A stretch of 64,000 nt of DNA, taken from positions 144,864-208,863 of the forward strand of contig JAVHLB010000006.1 in assembly GCA_031082425.1 (NCBI GenBank), read 5' to 3'. This DNA is from Candidatus Edwardsbacteria bacterium. Lineage in GTDB: Bacteria > Edwardsbacteria > AC1 > EtOH8. The notes under the pieces were generated by a model. It was not told the origin of the DNA and did no database searches. It saw nothing but the letters and a program-made list of their open reading frames with translations. Below are positions 1 to 8,529 of the stretch, piece by piece. How positions within the stretch are numbered: position 1 is the first letter of the stretch; each line of letters begins with the position of its first letter. The position numbers and the translations under genes were made by a program.

Positions 1-349
1 ATTCGGGTATTTTTTCCCGGCGGCAAAGCCAGATCCTGCCTCCCAGGGCCAGGACATGTCCCGGGATGAATTTTGCCAGGTGAGAGCCAGATACGGTCCA
101 AAATGCTTTGGTCCATTTTATTTCATGGCCCAGACTTTTGAGAATGTTTCTCCAGGCGGATATCCCCAGATAGAAAGACAGGGACAAAGGGAGCAAAGAT
201 AATAGCAACATCCGGTAATTCAACTGCAAATGGCTCTGCTTCAAAGAATTCCAATTGACCACTATTACCTTGGTCAAAAAAAAGGCAATGCCCAGAATTA
301 TCGCTATTCCCAGTACATTCTTAATGATCTTCTTTATATTGTTGCTCAT
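1..349 (-). CDS. Flippase-like membrane protein (lysylphosphatidylglycerol synthase TM family), N-terminal part
   Basis: This gene runs off the left edge, leaving only the first 116 codons. Translation from the ATG at 349 gives a membrane segment at about residues 9-26, a second one at about 48-64, then a stretch ending SGSHLAKFIPGHVLALGGR. That motif is typical of the flippase-like, lysylphosphatidylglycerol-synthase transmembrane (UPF0104) family, whose members sit in the inner membrane and are often next to glycosyltransferase or polysaccharide genes. The start lies 7 bases after the stop of the methyltransferase gene, so the two are probably co-transcribed. The substrate cannot be told. 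Family assignment is fairly sure; the role is inferred. Confidence 0.72.
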   Translation of the reverse strand, partial: MSNNIKKIIKNVLGIAIILGIAFFLTKVIVVNWNSLKQSHLQLNYRMLLLSLLPLSLSFYLGISAWRNILKSLGHEIKWTKAFWTVSGSHLAKFIPGHVLALGGRIWLCRREKIPE

Positions 350-356
350 TTCCGTT

Positions 357-965
357 TTATCTATCGATAACAGCATAATAATAGATATTTTTCCACCCTA
401 TGGCTGCCATTGCCCGTTTTATAAAAGTTTCATTGCGGGGACGTCCGTAGTAGCTGCTTTTTAAAACCTTAAAATCCCTTAATATGGATTCCCATTGGCC
501 CTTGGTCAGCAGCCTTTCCCCCAGAGCATTGGAAAGGTAGAACTTGGTCGGGACGCTGAAAACAATCCTTCGGGCAACCCTCAATTGTTCTTTTATAAGC
601 TTCTGAATATCATTATTCTCAAAATGTTCAAAAAAACCCTGATGACAGATGACGTCGAAACTATCATTCTCATAAGGCAGTTTAAAGGCATCCCCTTCCT
701 TTATTTCCAAACGGCCCTTAAGGTTTTCGTTGTTTTTTTGTGATTTTTTTATCACGGCGGGGTCGTTGTCTATGGCATGGGTCTCTATCCCCAGATACGA
801 CAGGAAGATCGAGGTTGACCCGCCGCCCACTCCGATCTCCAATATCTTCCCAGGATTGCTATTCCATATTTCCAGAAGATACGGCTTATGGGAATATACA
901 TGGTCAATCAGCTCTCCCAGCTCCAGTTTGGCGCCATATACTTTTCCCCACTCAGGATGACCCAT
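357..965 (-). CDS. Class I SAM-dependent methyltransferase
   Basis: This is a 202-residue protein with a complete Rossmann-type methyltransferase fold. The SAM-binding motif I is ILEIGVGGGSTS at about residues 41-52. The acidic end of strand 2 is AIDNDP at about 64-69, and GDAFKLPYENDSFDVI covers motifs II/III. The C-terminal part (residues 140-202) is short. It matches generic Methyltransf_11/25 proteins found in sugar and surface-polymer clusters, and the flippase-like gene directly downstream fits that. The substrate is unknown. The start at 965 has only a modest ribosome site (GGGAGC upstream). A good sigma-70-like promoter lies about 30-60 bases upstream. Confidence 0.8.
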   Translation of the reverse strand: MGHPEWGKVYGAKLELGELIDHVYSHKPYLLEIWNSNPGKILEIGVGGGSTSIFLSYLGIETHAIDNDPAVIKKSQKNNENLKGRLEIKEGDAFKLPYENDSFDVICHQGFFEHFENNDIQKLIKEQLRVARRIVFSVPTKFYLSNALGERLLTKGQWESILRDFKVLKSSYYGRPRNETFIKRAMAAIGWKNIYYYAVIDR

Positions 966-996
966 TTATCGGCTCCCTATATAACATATTGCAGCT

Positions 997-1026
997 AGTA
1001 TAACATGCATATATTAAGAAGGTCAA
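997..1026 (-). promoter_or_regulatory. Sigma-70-like promoter for the methyltransferase/flippase pair
   Basis: On the minus strand a -35 box TTGACC (1026-1021) and a -10 box TATACT (1002-997) are separated by 18 bases. Each differs from consensus at one position. The site lies between the terminator of the upstream gene and the methyltransferase start at 965. Prediction only. Confidence 0.6.
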
Positions 1027-1033
1027 TAACAAA

Positions 1034-1064
1034 ATATCGGGCATGTATTATACATGCCCGATAT
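1034..1064 (-). terminator. Intrinsic terminator after the FG-GAP protein gene
   Basis: A perfect 14-bp inverted repeat (ATATCGGGCATGTA and its complement) with a 3-base loop lies 20 bases after the stop of the gene ending at 1084. On the minus strand it is followed by TTTTGTT. This fits a rho-independent terminator separating that gene from the promoter at 997-1026. Confidence 0.8.
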
Positions 1065-1083
1065 TCAGAAAAGTCAATGTTTA

Positions 1084-3075
1084 TTATTTGACAAATACGA
1101 TCTTATTATTATAAATCTTTGAACCGAATTTTGCCCGGCAGAGATAAACGCCGGAGGATATCTTGGCGTTATTTGCATTCAATCCGTTCCATGAAAGATT
1201 ATATTGCCCCGGCCTCTGCTCTCCGTTGAAAATTATCCTGACCAACCGGCCTTCAATATTGTAAACAGCGATATCCACAGGAGATTCCTTCGGCAAGCTA
1301 TATGATAGCCTTATACCATTGCCGCTGGATATGATTTTCACCTCAAAATCGTTAGCTGTGATTTTATCTCCGGAAATCCCAGATGACACCTGATAATCAA
1401 GCGATACCTCGTCGATCACCGGGGCTTCAAAGAAATTATTGGAATTATACGTCAGCTGATATTGGGCGTATTTTGCTGACGGGACGCTGGCCTTTGAGCC
1501 GGACTTGGTTATCGGCAGCCACCCGCACCAATTGATATCATCGGGCACAGCAGTACTGCCGGTTCTCATTGATACCTCTACCGAGGTGCTTTCAGGAACA
1601 GCCGCCACCCAGGAACAGATACCCCACTCATAAATGTCTGTGCCATTCCCGAAAACCGAGGAGCCATAGGTTTCCGATTTTGAGCGATTATGGGCATTCC
1701 CATTGTCCTTGGTTGAAATATGACCATAAACAGATGGAATGGAATCGCACCCGGTATAGCCTGTTTTGCCAACATTATGATAAATGTAACTCCATGTATT
1801 AAAAGTCGTACCATAAAAACCGGGTCCCTGAACACCATTGGTAATCAATACATCCTTGGTACCATTTTGCGACATCTTATCTACTATTACACCTACCGCT
1901 CCATGCGAAGGTAAATCTGTTTTGCTTATAAAATCGGGACCCCAGTAAACATATGAAGGAACATCGTGGGTATCAACAGTGTAGGGCAAGCTGTCACGGT
2001 CATACCAGTTTGCGAAGATAATGTCCTTATGCCCGTCATGGTCTATATCGGCTACCGCATTGCAATATGCGGATTTTGTGGGTAATTCCGTACGGGGCCG
2101 GGTCGTAAACCCGGTTGAAGAGCCCCAGTAAATATATGATTTTATATTATAACTTGCACCATCATGGCAGTTGCTGAATACTATATCCAGCCAGCCATCG
2201 TTATCTAGATCATCTACCGAAACACCGTAAGCACCGTGAGTTTCCAATTGGTCTCTATGGCTGGTGTCATAAGTGATATTGCTTGTTCCCTGTCCGTAAT
2301 AAATGTAAGATGGCAGATTGAAGGTAAAACTGCCACCATAATCACCCTGTCTGTTTGTAAAAACGATGTCCAACCTTCCATCTTTGTTTAGATCAGCAAC
2401 GGCAATATCGGTTGCACCAATGGTCGGTAGATCTGTTCGATTTCCCACATTATAACCATCCTTACTACCCCAGTAAATATATGAATTGACATTGTTGGAA
2501 TAATCGTCCCCGCGGTAGTTGGCAAAAATGATATCCAGTTCTCCATCGTGATTCAAATCCACCACACAATTTGCATGAGCACCCAAGGTCGGCAAATCCA
2601 TAGTATCGTTCAGATGGAATCCGTCTTTGCTGCCCCAATATATCAATGAATTTGTGCTCCAACTGCTATTATCATTATAGCTGCTAAAAACTATATCCAA
2701 ATTCCCGTCTTTATTCAAATCGGCTACGGAATTTCCCGTAGCTCCGTGCGTTGGAAGCTGCAAACAACTGTCGGCCGAAAATGTCCAATCATGCTTCCCC
2801 CAATAAACATAAGAATTGATGTTAAAATTTGTGGAATTATCGTGCATATTGCTTATCACCAAATCGGGGCGTCCATCTTTATTCAGATCGTATATCGCGC
2901 CGGGATTTGATTTCAAACATCCGCTGTCGGATCCGTCGGTGGAGGTGAAAACATTGGCATTGAAATCCCCATCGGCGAAATCGGCCTGGCTGGCCTCGCG
3001 CCAGGTTCCGGCCCATACACTCTGCCCGGCTACAAAAAGACAGGCCATAATGATTATTACTGCTATCTTTTTCAT
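1084..3075 (-). CDS. Secreted FG-GAP/VCBS repeat protein with C-terminal sorting domain
   Basis: This 663-residue exported protein has a signal peptide (about residues 1-22, ending VWAG). Six clear FG-GAP/VCBS-type calcium-binding repeats follow, each with a D-L-N-x-D-G-x-x-D core (for example DLNKDGRPDLVISN), plus a seventh weak copy (DKMSQNGTKDVLITN). Each repeat is about 55 residues and carries SYIYWG, consistent with a seven-bladed beta-propeller. Residues from about 575 form an FlgD-like Ig fold ending SSGVYLCRAKFG...VFVK. This resembles the C-terminal sorting tails of type IX-like secretion, so the protein probably ends at the cell surface. It has its own promoter (3124-3152), a GGAG ribosome site and a strong terminator, so it is monocistronic. 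Ligand unknown. Confidence 0.82.
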   Translation of the reverse strand: MKKIAVIIIMACLFVAGQSVWAGTWREASQADFADGDFNANVFTSTDGSDSGCLKSNPGAIYDLNKDGRPDLVISNMHDNSTNFNINSYVYWGKHDWTFSADSCLQLPTHGATGNSVADLNKDGNLDIVFSSYNDNSSWSTNSLIYWGSKDGFHLNDTMDLPTLGAHANCVVDLNHDGELDIIFANYRGDDYSNNVNSYIYWGSKDGYNVGNRTDLPTIGATDIAVADLNKDGRLDIVFTNRQGDYGGSFTFNLPSYIYYGQGTSNITYDTSHRDQLETHGAYGVSVDDLDNDGWLDIVFSNCHDGASYNIKSYIYWGSSTGFTTRPRTELPTKSAYCNAVADIDHDGHKDIIFANWYDRDSLPYTVDTHDVPSYVYWGPDFISKTDLPSHGAVGVIVDKMSQNGTKDVLITNGVQGPGFYGTTFNTWSYIYHNVGKTGYTGCDSIPSVYGHISTKDNGNAHNRSKSETYGSSVFGNGTDIYEWGICSWVAAVPESTSVEVSMRTGSTAVPDDINWCGWLPITKSGSKASVPSAKYAQYQLTYNSNNFFEAPVIDEVSLDYQVSSGISGDKITANDFEVKIISSGNGIRLSYSLPKESPVDIAVYNIEGRLVRIIFNGEQRPGQYNLSWNGLNANNAKISSGVYLCRAKFGSKIYNNKIVFVK

Positions 3076-3123
3076 CGATTTGCTCCTAGTAATATTTTCC
3101 CGAGTATAGACATTTACATTGAA

Positions 3124-3152
3124 ACTATACCCCTAATGACAGCCTCTGTCAA
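3124..3152 (-). promoter_or_regulatory. Strong sigma-70-like promoter for the FG-GAP protein gene
   Basis: On the minus strand, TTGACA (3152-3147, perfect) and TATAGT (3129-3124, 5 of 6) are separated by exactly 17 bases. The site is about 50 bases upstream of the ATG at 3075, which is preceded by GGAG seven bases away. Confidence 0.75.
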
Positions 3153-3169
3153 GCAAAAAAGATATTTTT

Positions 3170-4243
3170 TTATCCGAAGACTTTTTTATAAACCGCCAGA
3201 GTATTTTCCGCGGTTTTCCCCCAGCTGAACCTTTGGGCCCGGGACAGTCCCTTTTGGGTCAATTCTTCCGACAACTGGCCGCTCTCAAGCACTTCCACCA
3301 TCTTATTCCTCAGGGCCACATGGTCGATAGGGTCGATCAACAAACCGGCATCCCCGGCCACTTCGGGCAGGGAGGTGGTGTTGGAGGTTATCACTGGGCA
3401 GCCCGAGGCCATGGCCTCCAGCACCGGCAGGCCGAATCCCTCGTATAACGAAGGGAAGGCCAGGATATCCGAGGCGGCGTAATAAAGCGGCAGGTCTTCT
3501 CCCGGGATATCATCCCTGACCAGGACCCTGGCGGACAGATCATTCGATGACACGTAGGCCTGATCCGATTTCGATATCCGGCCCACCTTAAGCAGGATTA
3601 AATCCTGCCGGTCTTTTACCATTTGATCGAAGGCCTTCAATACCGTAATGAAATTCTTCCGGGGGGCCGGGGTGCCGACATGCAGGATGATTTTATCCTT
3701 GACCGAAAGGTCCAGCCTATGCCGGCATTCTGCCTTGTCCCGGGGATGGTATTCCGGGGAGACCCCCAGCATGACGGGGGTGATCTTATCAGGATCTATC
3801 CGGTAGATCCTGACCAGGTCATCCTTGGTGGCCTGGGAGATGGAGATGATGTGATCGGCTTTTTTCAGGCCGGAATATAATATCCGGCGCCAGTATTTTT
3901 CCAAGGGCGAGCCCGGCATTATCAGCGGGATCAGGTCCAGGCAGGTTATTATACGTCTTTGGCCGGTATTCAGAAAGGACAGGTTCTGGCTGAGGATATG
4001 GATATTTTCGCCGGGCGCATAGGCCCGGCTGCAATTTTTCCAGAAAAGGGGCTTGGCTATTGATTTGGCTACCTTGAGCCTCCTGTCCAGACCGTTTTTG
4101 CCGTAAAGATCACAGGAGCCGCCCTGGTAATTGTAATGGATGAACCTTGGGCCGGTTCGGTCCTGTAATGCCCGGTAAAGATTCCAGGCATATACCCCGG
4201 CTCCGCTGTGTTCCGGCTGATCGTTGATGAGGTCTACATTCAT
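3170..4243 (-). CDS. Glycosyltransferase family 4 (GT-B fold)
   Basis: From the ATG at 4243 this is a 357-residue retaining glycosyltransferase of the GT4/Glycos_transf_1 type. The N-terminal half has the SGAGVYAWNL loop near residue 15. The C-terminal half has GTPAPRKNFITVLKAF (nucleotide-sugar domain, about 190) and the family hallmark YEGFGLPVLEAMASG (about 270) with its E-x7-E. It transfers a sugar to a glycan or lipid acceptor in the cytoplasm; donor and acceptor are unknown. The reading frame is open to a TTG at 4291, but that TTG lies inside the terminator hairpin of the preceding gene. The ATG at 4243 (MNVDLINDQ) is therefore preferred. The ribosome site is weak. Confidence 0.85.
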   Translation of the reverse strand: MNVDLINDQPEHSGAGVYAWNLYRALQDRTGPRFIHYNYQGGSCDLYGKNGLDRRLKVAKSIAKPLFWKNCSRAYAPGENIHILSQNLSFLNTGQRRIITCLDLIPLIMPGSPLEKYWRRILYSGLKKADHIISISQATKDDLVRIYRIDPDKITPVMLGVSPEYHPRDKAECRHRLDLSVKDKIILHVGTPAPRKNFITVLKAFDQMVKDRQDLILLKVGRISKSDQAYVSSNDLSARVLVRDDIPGEDLPLYYAASDILAFPSLYEGFGLPVLEAMASGCPVITSNTTSLPEVAGDAGLLIDPIDHVALRNKMVEVLESGQLSEELTQKGLSRAQRFSWGKTAENTLAVYKKVFG

Positions 4244-4271
4244 GCGACCTGATCTTCCCTTGTTAAGTTTA

Positions 4272-4299
4272 AATAAAAAACGGGCGGTCAAAGCCGCCC
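4272..4299 (-). terminator. Intrinsic terminator after the PorV-like gene
   Basis: On the minus strand GGGCGG-CTTTGA-CCGCCC (4299-4282) forms a 6-bp stem followed by GTTTTTTATTT. It lies 16 bases after the stop of the PorV-like gene and upstream of the glycosyltransferase ATG. Confidence 0.75.
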
Positions 4300-4314
4300 C
4301 GTGATCAGGACCTT

Positions 4315-5292
4315 CTAGATCTCCAGCGACAGATCCAGCCTCATGGGATGGCCCAGGCCGGGGAAGGGCGTATAGGCATAGTCTATGGAATATTTTTTGT
4401 ATCTGATGCCGAAGCCGGCGCCCAGGCCGGCAAAGTCGTCCAGATCCGACCCGTTCTGGATGTTCCCCAGGCTCCCGTTGTATCCCAGCCTGAGGGACAG
4501 ATGTTTCACAAAGTTCAGCTCCGTGCCGAAATTCATTTTAAAGTGATTGTCAACGGCCTTGTTGCCGGCCAGCAAAATGACCAGCCGGTCGGAGAACGGC
4601 CGGTACTCCATTCCGGCCCGCACCGTCAAAGGCATCTTCTCCTTGGTGGCGACGAAAGCCTTGGCCGCCATTCCGAGGTTGTTGACCGACAACCCCAGCT
4701 TCAGGCTGGTCCCGTAGTTCCGTTTCTTTTTGGCCATAAAAATCTTTTGGGCCACCGTGGCCGGGTCCAGCTGGTAGATGCAGCCCAGGTCGACCGCCCC
4801 GCCGGCCGCCGAATAATCCAGGGTCCGGTCGTAGATGCCCTTGAGGCTGGCGCCGGCGTAAAAATCCTTAAGCAGCTCCCGGCCATAACTGGCCTGGAGG
4901 ACAAAGGACGAGTAGCTGAAATCTCCCAGTCCGGCTCCGGTGGGATCCAAAAGGGTGGTCTGTTTGATATCCCCGCTGTTCAGGTAGGACAATGACAGTC
5001 CGGCGGTGGATCTCTCCCTTAAGGGATGGATATAGGTTATATTGCCGATCTGGATGCCGGCGATGTAATTGACATATCCGGCCGAGATCTTTTGGGCATT
5101 GCAGTAGGGCAGGGCCCCCGGATTGTACAAAATGCATGAGGCGTCGCCCCCCATGGCCACGGTGGCCTCGCCCAGCGAGGCCGGCAGGGCCTTGACCGGC
5201 ACCCGCAGGAAAAAGAACCCGCTGTCCTCGGCCCGGACCGGCAGGGCGGCGGCCAAAATAAAGCTTGTCACTATGATGATCTTTTTGATCAT
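4315..5292 (-). CDS. PorV/PorQ-like outer-membrane beta-barrel protein
   Basis: This 325-residue protein has a signal peptide (residues 1-21, ending VRA). The start of the mature part, FFFLRVPVKALPASLGEATV followed by MGGDASCILYNPGAL, is the hallmark of the PorV/PorQ (UPF0164) family of outer-membrane barrels linked to type IX secretion. The remainder is rich in amphipathic strands, including a C-terminal aromatic-rich strand. In this phylum group such proteins are numerous and not always T9SS components, so a shuttle role for CTD-tailed proteins (two in this window) is only inferred. The start overlaps the stop of the upstream 112-residue gene by 4 bases (ATGA), implying translational coupling. 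Confidence 0.8.
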   Translation of the reverse strand: MIKKIIIVTSFILAAALPVRAEDSGFFFLRVPVKALPASLGEATVAMGGDASCILYNPGALPYCNAQKISAGYVNYIAGIQIGNITYIHPLRERSTAGLSLSYLNSGDIKQTTLLDPTGAGLGDFSYSSFVLQASYGRELLKDFYAGASLKGIYDRTLDYSAAGGAVDLGCIYQLDPATVAQKIFMAKKKRNYGTSLKLGLSVNNLGMAAKAFVATKEKMPLTVRAGMEYRPFSDRLVILLAGNKAVDNHFKMNFGTELNFVKHLSLRLGYNGSLGNIQNGSDLDDFAGLGAGFGIRYKKYSIDYAYTPFPGLGHPMRLDLSLEI

Positions 5293-5627
5293 TCCTTGAT
5301 ATCCCCCCGGTTATTGGGCGACAGGAAGAACACCTTCTGCCAGCGATCGTCCGAATCGATGATCTGGCTGTTGTCAAAATTGAACGACGGGCGGGCCAGC
5401 ACCGAGGCAAACTCCTGGCGGTGCATCCACAGCCAGTCCTGAACCTCCTCGTGCTCCAGGTTGTTCAAAAAATGCACGAACTCCTCCAGGGCAAACCCGC
5501 TCTGAGAACGGCTCTCGAACCAGGCCTCGATCTCGGAGCTGTCCAGGCTGGAAAGCAGTTCGAACAGATCGCCCCAGTCCTTCTCCAAACCGATGGTATT
5601 TCTGCTATAGCTTTTGAAATAGGTCAT
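5289..5627 (-). CDS. Hypothetical 112-residue acidic protein coupled to the PorV-like gene
   Basis: I do not recognise this 112-residue protein. It has no signal peptide, is acidic and rich in aromatic residues (WFESRSQSGF, DWLWMHRQEF), and is probably largely helical in residues 15-75. Its last codons overlap the start of the PorV-like gene by 4 bases. It has a GAGG ribosome site five bases before the ATG and a promoter with a perfect -35 box at 5661-5689, so it is a real first gene of a two-gene operon. Its close linkage suggests a cytoplasmic helper or regulator for the barrel protein, which is inference only. Confidence 0.6.
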   Translation of the reverse strand: MTYFKSYSRNTIGLEKDWGDLFELLSSLDSSEIEAWFESRSQSGFALEEFVHFLNNLEHEEVQDWLWMHRQEFASVLARPSFNFDNSQIIDSDDRWQKVFFLSPNNRGDIKE

Positions 5628-5660
5628 TATATCCTCGATGATGTGAACGGTGCTGGCCTA

Positions 5661-5689
5661 ATGTTACCCGAAAAGCAGCCGATTGTCAA
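5661..5689 (-). promoter_or_regulatory. Sigma-70-like promoter for the hypothetical/PorV operon
   Basis: On the minus strand TTGACA (5689-5684, perfect) and TAACAT (5666-5661, 4 of 6) have a 17-base spacer. It lies 34 bases upstream of the ATG at 5627. Confidence 0.6.
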
Positions 5690-5718
5690 CCTGGCCGTGA
5701 TCCGGTATCACTGAGGCT

Positions 5719-6021
5719 TTACTGCCGGGATACGGTATTAAGCCCTTTCTTGCTGTTGTGGCGGGGATGCTTGGCCACGGCGCCTATGGCGTTGACCAGG
5801 GCGGCAATGACCTGCACCTTCAACTGGGAGGTGGACATATTGACCATGGTATGTATATGCCCCCCCTCGCTGGCCACATAGTGGGGCGGTAGTTTATTAA
5901 GGGCGAAGGCCATTATATCCAGCTGGCAGGTGCGGCAGTGGCAAAGGTCTCCCCGGGCCAGCAATACATTTTTCAGCTCCTCTTTTACCAGCTTTTCGGT
6001 ATAGTTGGTGAGCTTTGCCAT
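5719..6021 (-). CDS. ComFB-like late competence family protein
   Basis: This 100-residue protein shows the ComFB family pattern. An N-terminal helix (NYTEKLVKEELKNVL) is followed by a Cys cluster CHCRTCQLDIMAFALNKLPP (residues 28-47) and YVASEGGHIH. The three clustered Cys could bind a metal. ComFB lies in the Bacillus competence locus comF but its role is unclear; in other phyla related proteins occur in signalling contexts. Here it is the last gene of a run that begins at 12449, lying 18 bases after the Na/Pi transporter gene. The role is unknown. The start is preceded by AAAGGAGAGACCG. Confidence 0.75.
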   Translation of the reverse strand: MAKLTNYTEKLVKEELKNVLLARGDLCHCRTCQLDIMAFALNKLPPHYVASEGGHIHTMVNMSTSQLKVQVIAALVNAIGAVAKHPRHNSKKGLNTVSRQ

Positions 6022-6039
6022 CGGTCTCTCCTTTTGTTT

Positions 6040-8061
6040 TTATTTGGCCCGGCCCAGCAGGGCGGCCCCTATCTGGCTGGCATGAAAATTTATCCGTTCG
6101 AAATCGCTCAGCAGGTCCAGGTGCATGGTGCTGGTCTCCCGGGATTCCTTGAATCCCGCCTGCAGCCTTCCCAGGTGCTTTTTGTACAGCTCCTTTTCCA
6201 GGGCCAGCACCTGATCCTTGCGGTTATGGGCATTTCTGGCCAGCTCCAGGTCTCCGGAGGCCAAAGCCCCTATGGCCAGGTCCAGGGTGGCCAGGGTTTC
6301 CCGGTAGAGCGATCTGATCTCAGCCAGCCCTTCCTCGGAAAAGGCCAGGTGCTGTTCGATCTTCTTGGCGGCGTGTCCCATGATGTTCTTGCTGATGACA
6401 TCGCCGATGTTCTCGATATCATTGACGATATACAGCAGCTCCACCCCGCGGCTGGACTGGTCGCCGGAGAGGTCCTCCTGGGTTATCTTCACCACGAAGG
6501 GGGTTATGGCCTCCTCCAGCAGGTCCACCTTGTCGTCGTCGGCCACCAGCTGGTTTCTCAGGCTGATATCGTTCTTCTCCAGAACCTCACAGGAGCGGAC
6601 CAGCATATCCCTGACCAGGTCGGCCATCCTCAGCAGCTCCTGGGATACTTGGCCGATGGCCAGCGATGGCGTCTCCAGGGCCCGGTCGTCAAGATATTTC
6701 GGGGCAAATGTTTTTTGCTCGGGTGAGACCATCGGGATCATCCGGTTGAGGAATTTTCCGAAGGGCTTAAGCCAGGGCAGAAACAGCAGCGAAGCCAGGA
6801 CGTTGAAAATGGTGTGGGCATTGGCTATCTGCCTGGCGGCATCGCCCCCGAACCTCTGGACCAGGGCTATAAAAGGAGCGATGAAGATCAGGGCCGCGAT
6901 CCCGGCCAGGACCTTGAAGATGGTGTGGCCCCAGGCCACCTTGATCGATTCCTGATTGCCGCCCCAGGCCGCCATCAGTGCCGCTCCGCAGGTGCCGATG
7001 TTGGCCCCGATGATTATGGGCATGGCGGCCGGCAGGGCTATCAGGTCCTGGAAGGCCAGGGTCAGCATTATCCCGATGGTGACGGCCGAGGATCTCACCA
7101 GCAGGGTGAACATCACCCCGATCAGCACCCCCAGCAGCGGGAGGGAGCCCATCCCGGCGAACAGGGCCAGGAACCAGGGCATGGATTTCAGGGGGAGCAG
7201 CGAATCGGCGGTCAGCTTCATGCCGAAGAAAATAAGGCCGAAGCCGAACACTATCTGGGGATAATATCTCCAGGGCCGCTTTCCGGCCAGCATCATGGCC
7301 AGGAATCCCGCCACCACCAGGGCCAGGCAGTAGTCGGACAGTTTGAAGGCGATCAGCTGAACGGTGATGGTGGTCCCGATATCGGCCCCCAGGATCACAC
7401 CCAGCACCTGGCTTAAGGATATCAACCCGGCGTTGGTCAAGGATACCAGCATCACGGTGGTGGCGGTGGAGGACTGGACGATGGCCGTCACCAGTATCCC
7501 CACCCCCAGGCCCTTAAAGCGGTTGTCGGTCAGGCTCCACAGCATCTGCTTCAGTTTGGTGCCGGCGGCCTTCTGCAGGCCCCGGGAGCAGAATCTGATG
7601 CCGAACAGAAAGAGCACCAGGCCGCCGACGGCCCCCAGCAATGATATCAGCCACCAGTGGTTCTGGTAGGAGTTGAAAGAAAAGGTGACCGCCTTTCTGG
7701 GGTCGGCGGCCAGCTGCGCCTGAACGTAGATGTTCCCCAGCTGCCTTTGGGGTACGATCCGGGAGATGGCATTGCCCTTGAGGTCGGAGACCGCCGTATC
7801 GGGTTCCAGCTGGGCGGTGCCCTCCCCCACCGGAAGGAAGACCACCCTGGCCCCGGCCACCGGCCGGCCCCGGGCATCGGTGATCTGGACCACCAGGGGA
7901 TGGCCGGCCGGCTTCCCGATGGTCACCGCCTGGCGGTCGCCGGAGACATCGCTGCCCAGAGCGTCCACCGCCTTGCTGATGCGGTGATCGGCCCCCCACA
8001 GCGGCATCGAAAAAAGCCCTGCCGCCAGCCCCAACAGCAGTATTTTTGGGATCCGGCTCAC
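6040..8061 (-). CDS. Na+/phosphate cotransporter (NptA/PhoU type) with N-terminal Ig-like domain
   Basis: This is a 673-residue membrane protein. After a signal-like segment (1-23), residues 40-125 form an Ig-like/Big_1 fold (VQITDARGRPVAGARVVFLP, then DLKGNAISRI). The Na/Pi-cotransporter core follows (about 135-440), with inverted repeats marked by VQSSTATTVM and GADIGTT in the first half and VRSSAVT and GANIGTCG in the second. Residues 470-673 are PhoU-like helices. It should couple Na+ entry to phosphate or a similar anion. Two oddities stand out. The Ig domain, presumably on the outer face, is not part of the usual protein, and the second QSS motif reads RSS. The start overlaps the stop of the SPOR gene by 4 bases. 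Confidence 0.85.
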   Translation of the reverse strand: MSRIPKILLLGLAAGLFSMPLWGADHRISKAVDALGSDVSGDRQAVTIGKPAGHPLVVQITDARGRPVAGARVVFLPVGEGTAQLEPDTAVSDLKGNAISRIVPQRQLGNIYVQAQLAADPRKAVTFSFNSYQNHWWLISLLGAVGGLVLFLFGIRFCSRGLQKAAGTKLKQMLWSLTDNRFKGLGVGILVTAIVQSSTATTVMLVSLTNAGLISLSQVLGVILGADIGTTITVQLIAFKLSDYCLALVVAGFLAMMLAGKRPWRYYPQIVFGFGLIFFGMKLTADSLLPLKSMPWFLALFAGMGSLPLLGVLIGVMFTLLVRSSAVTIGIMLTLAFQDLIALPAAMPIIIGANIGTCGAALMAAWGGNQESIKVAWGHTIFKVLAGIAALIFIAPFIALVQRFGGDAARQIANAHTIFNVLASLLFLPWLKPFGKFLNRMIPMVSPEQKTFAPKYLDDRALETPSLAIGQVSQELLRMADLVRDMLVRSCEVLEKNDISLRNQLVADDDKVDLLEEAITPFVVKITQEDLSGDQSSRGVELLYIVNDIENIGDVISKNIMGHAAKKIEQHLAFSEEGLAEIRSLYRETLATLDLAIGALASGDLELARNAHNRKDQVLALEKELYKKHLGRLQAGFKESRETSTMHLDLLSDFERINFHASQIGAALLGRAK

Positions 8062-8501
8062 TGGGCCAGGTTGACCTCAATCACAAAGACCCCCTTATAT
8101 CCCAGGGCCCTGGCCCGGCTCTTGAGATTATCGGCATCCTGGCGGGTAAGGTTGTTTCCCACCTGGACCTTGTAATAGGGTTCGGCCTCGGAGACGTAGA
8201 TCTGCTGGTCGCCGAACTTCCATCGGGCGTCCTCGGCCACCTTGCGGGCGTTCTCCAGGGTGGCCGAGGCGAATATCTGGACCCTCCAACCCCAGACGCT
8301 CTGGACCGCCCCCTTGCTGCCAACATACTGGCCCTCCGGGGCCTCCGGGGCCGGTGCGGCTGGGGTGACCTCGGTGAACGGCTCTTTGGCCGGCTCCTGC
8401 ACCACCGGTTCCTTGACCGGCTCCTGGACCGCTGGTTTTTGGGCGGAGCATCCTGCCAGCGCCGCCAGGATCAGGACAATTGATAAATGTTTGAACTTCA
8501 T
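8058..8501 (-). CDS. SPOR-domain lipoprotein
   Basis: This is a 147-residue predicted lipoprotein. A signal sequence with lipobox LAGC puts the lipidated Cys at residue 18. A Pro/Glu/Val-rich linker with repeated EPVKEP/EPAKEP units spans 24-60. A SPOR domain follows (about 68-147: WRVQIFASATLENARKVAED, then YYKVQVGNNLTRQDADNLKS). SPOR domains bind denuded septal peptidoglycan, so a periplasmic envelope or division role is likely. It shares a 4-base overlap with the Na/Pi transporter gene and follows manC by 28 bases, inside the same operon. Confidence 0.85.
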   Translation of the reverse strand: MKFKHLSIVLILAALAGCSAQKPAVQEPVKEPVVQEPAKEPFTEVTPAAPAPEAPEGQYVGSKGAVQSVWGWRVQIFASATLENARKVAEDARWKFGDQQIYVSEAEPYYKVQVGNNLTRQDADNLKSRARALGYKGVFVIEVNLAQ

Positions 8502-8529
8502 TCTGGCCTCCTTCGCCCTTGAAAATTGT

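Noticed and set aside
4244..4291. TTG start for the GT4 gene at 4291
   Set aside because: The TTG is inside the terminator hairpin of the preceding gene, and the extra 16 residues are not part of the family; the ATG at 4243 fits better.
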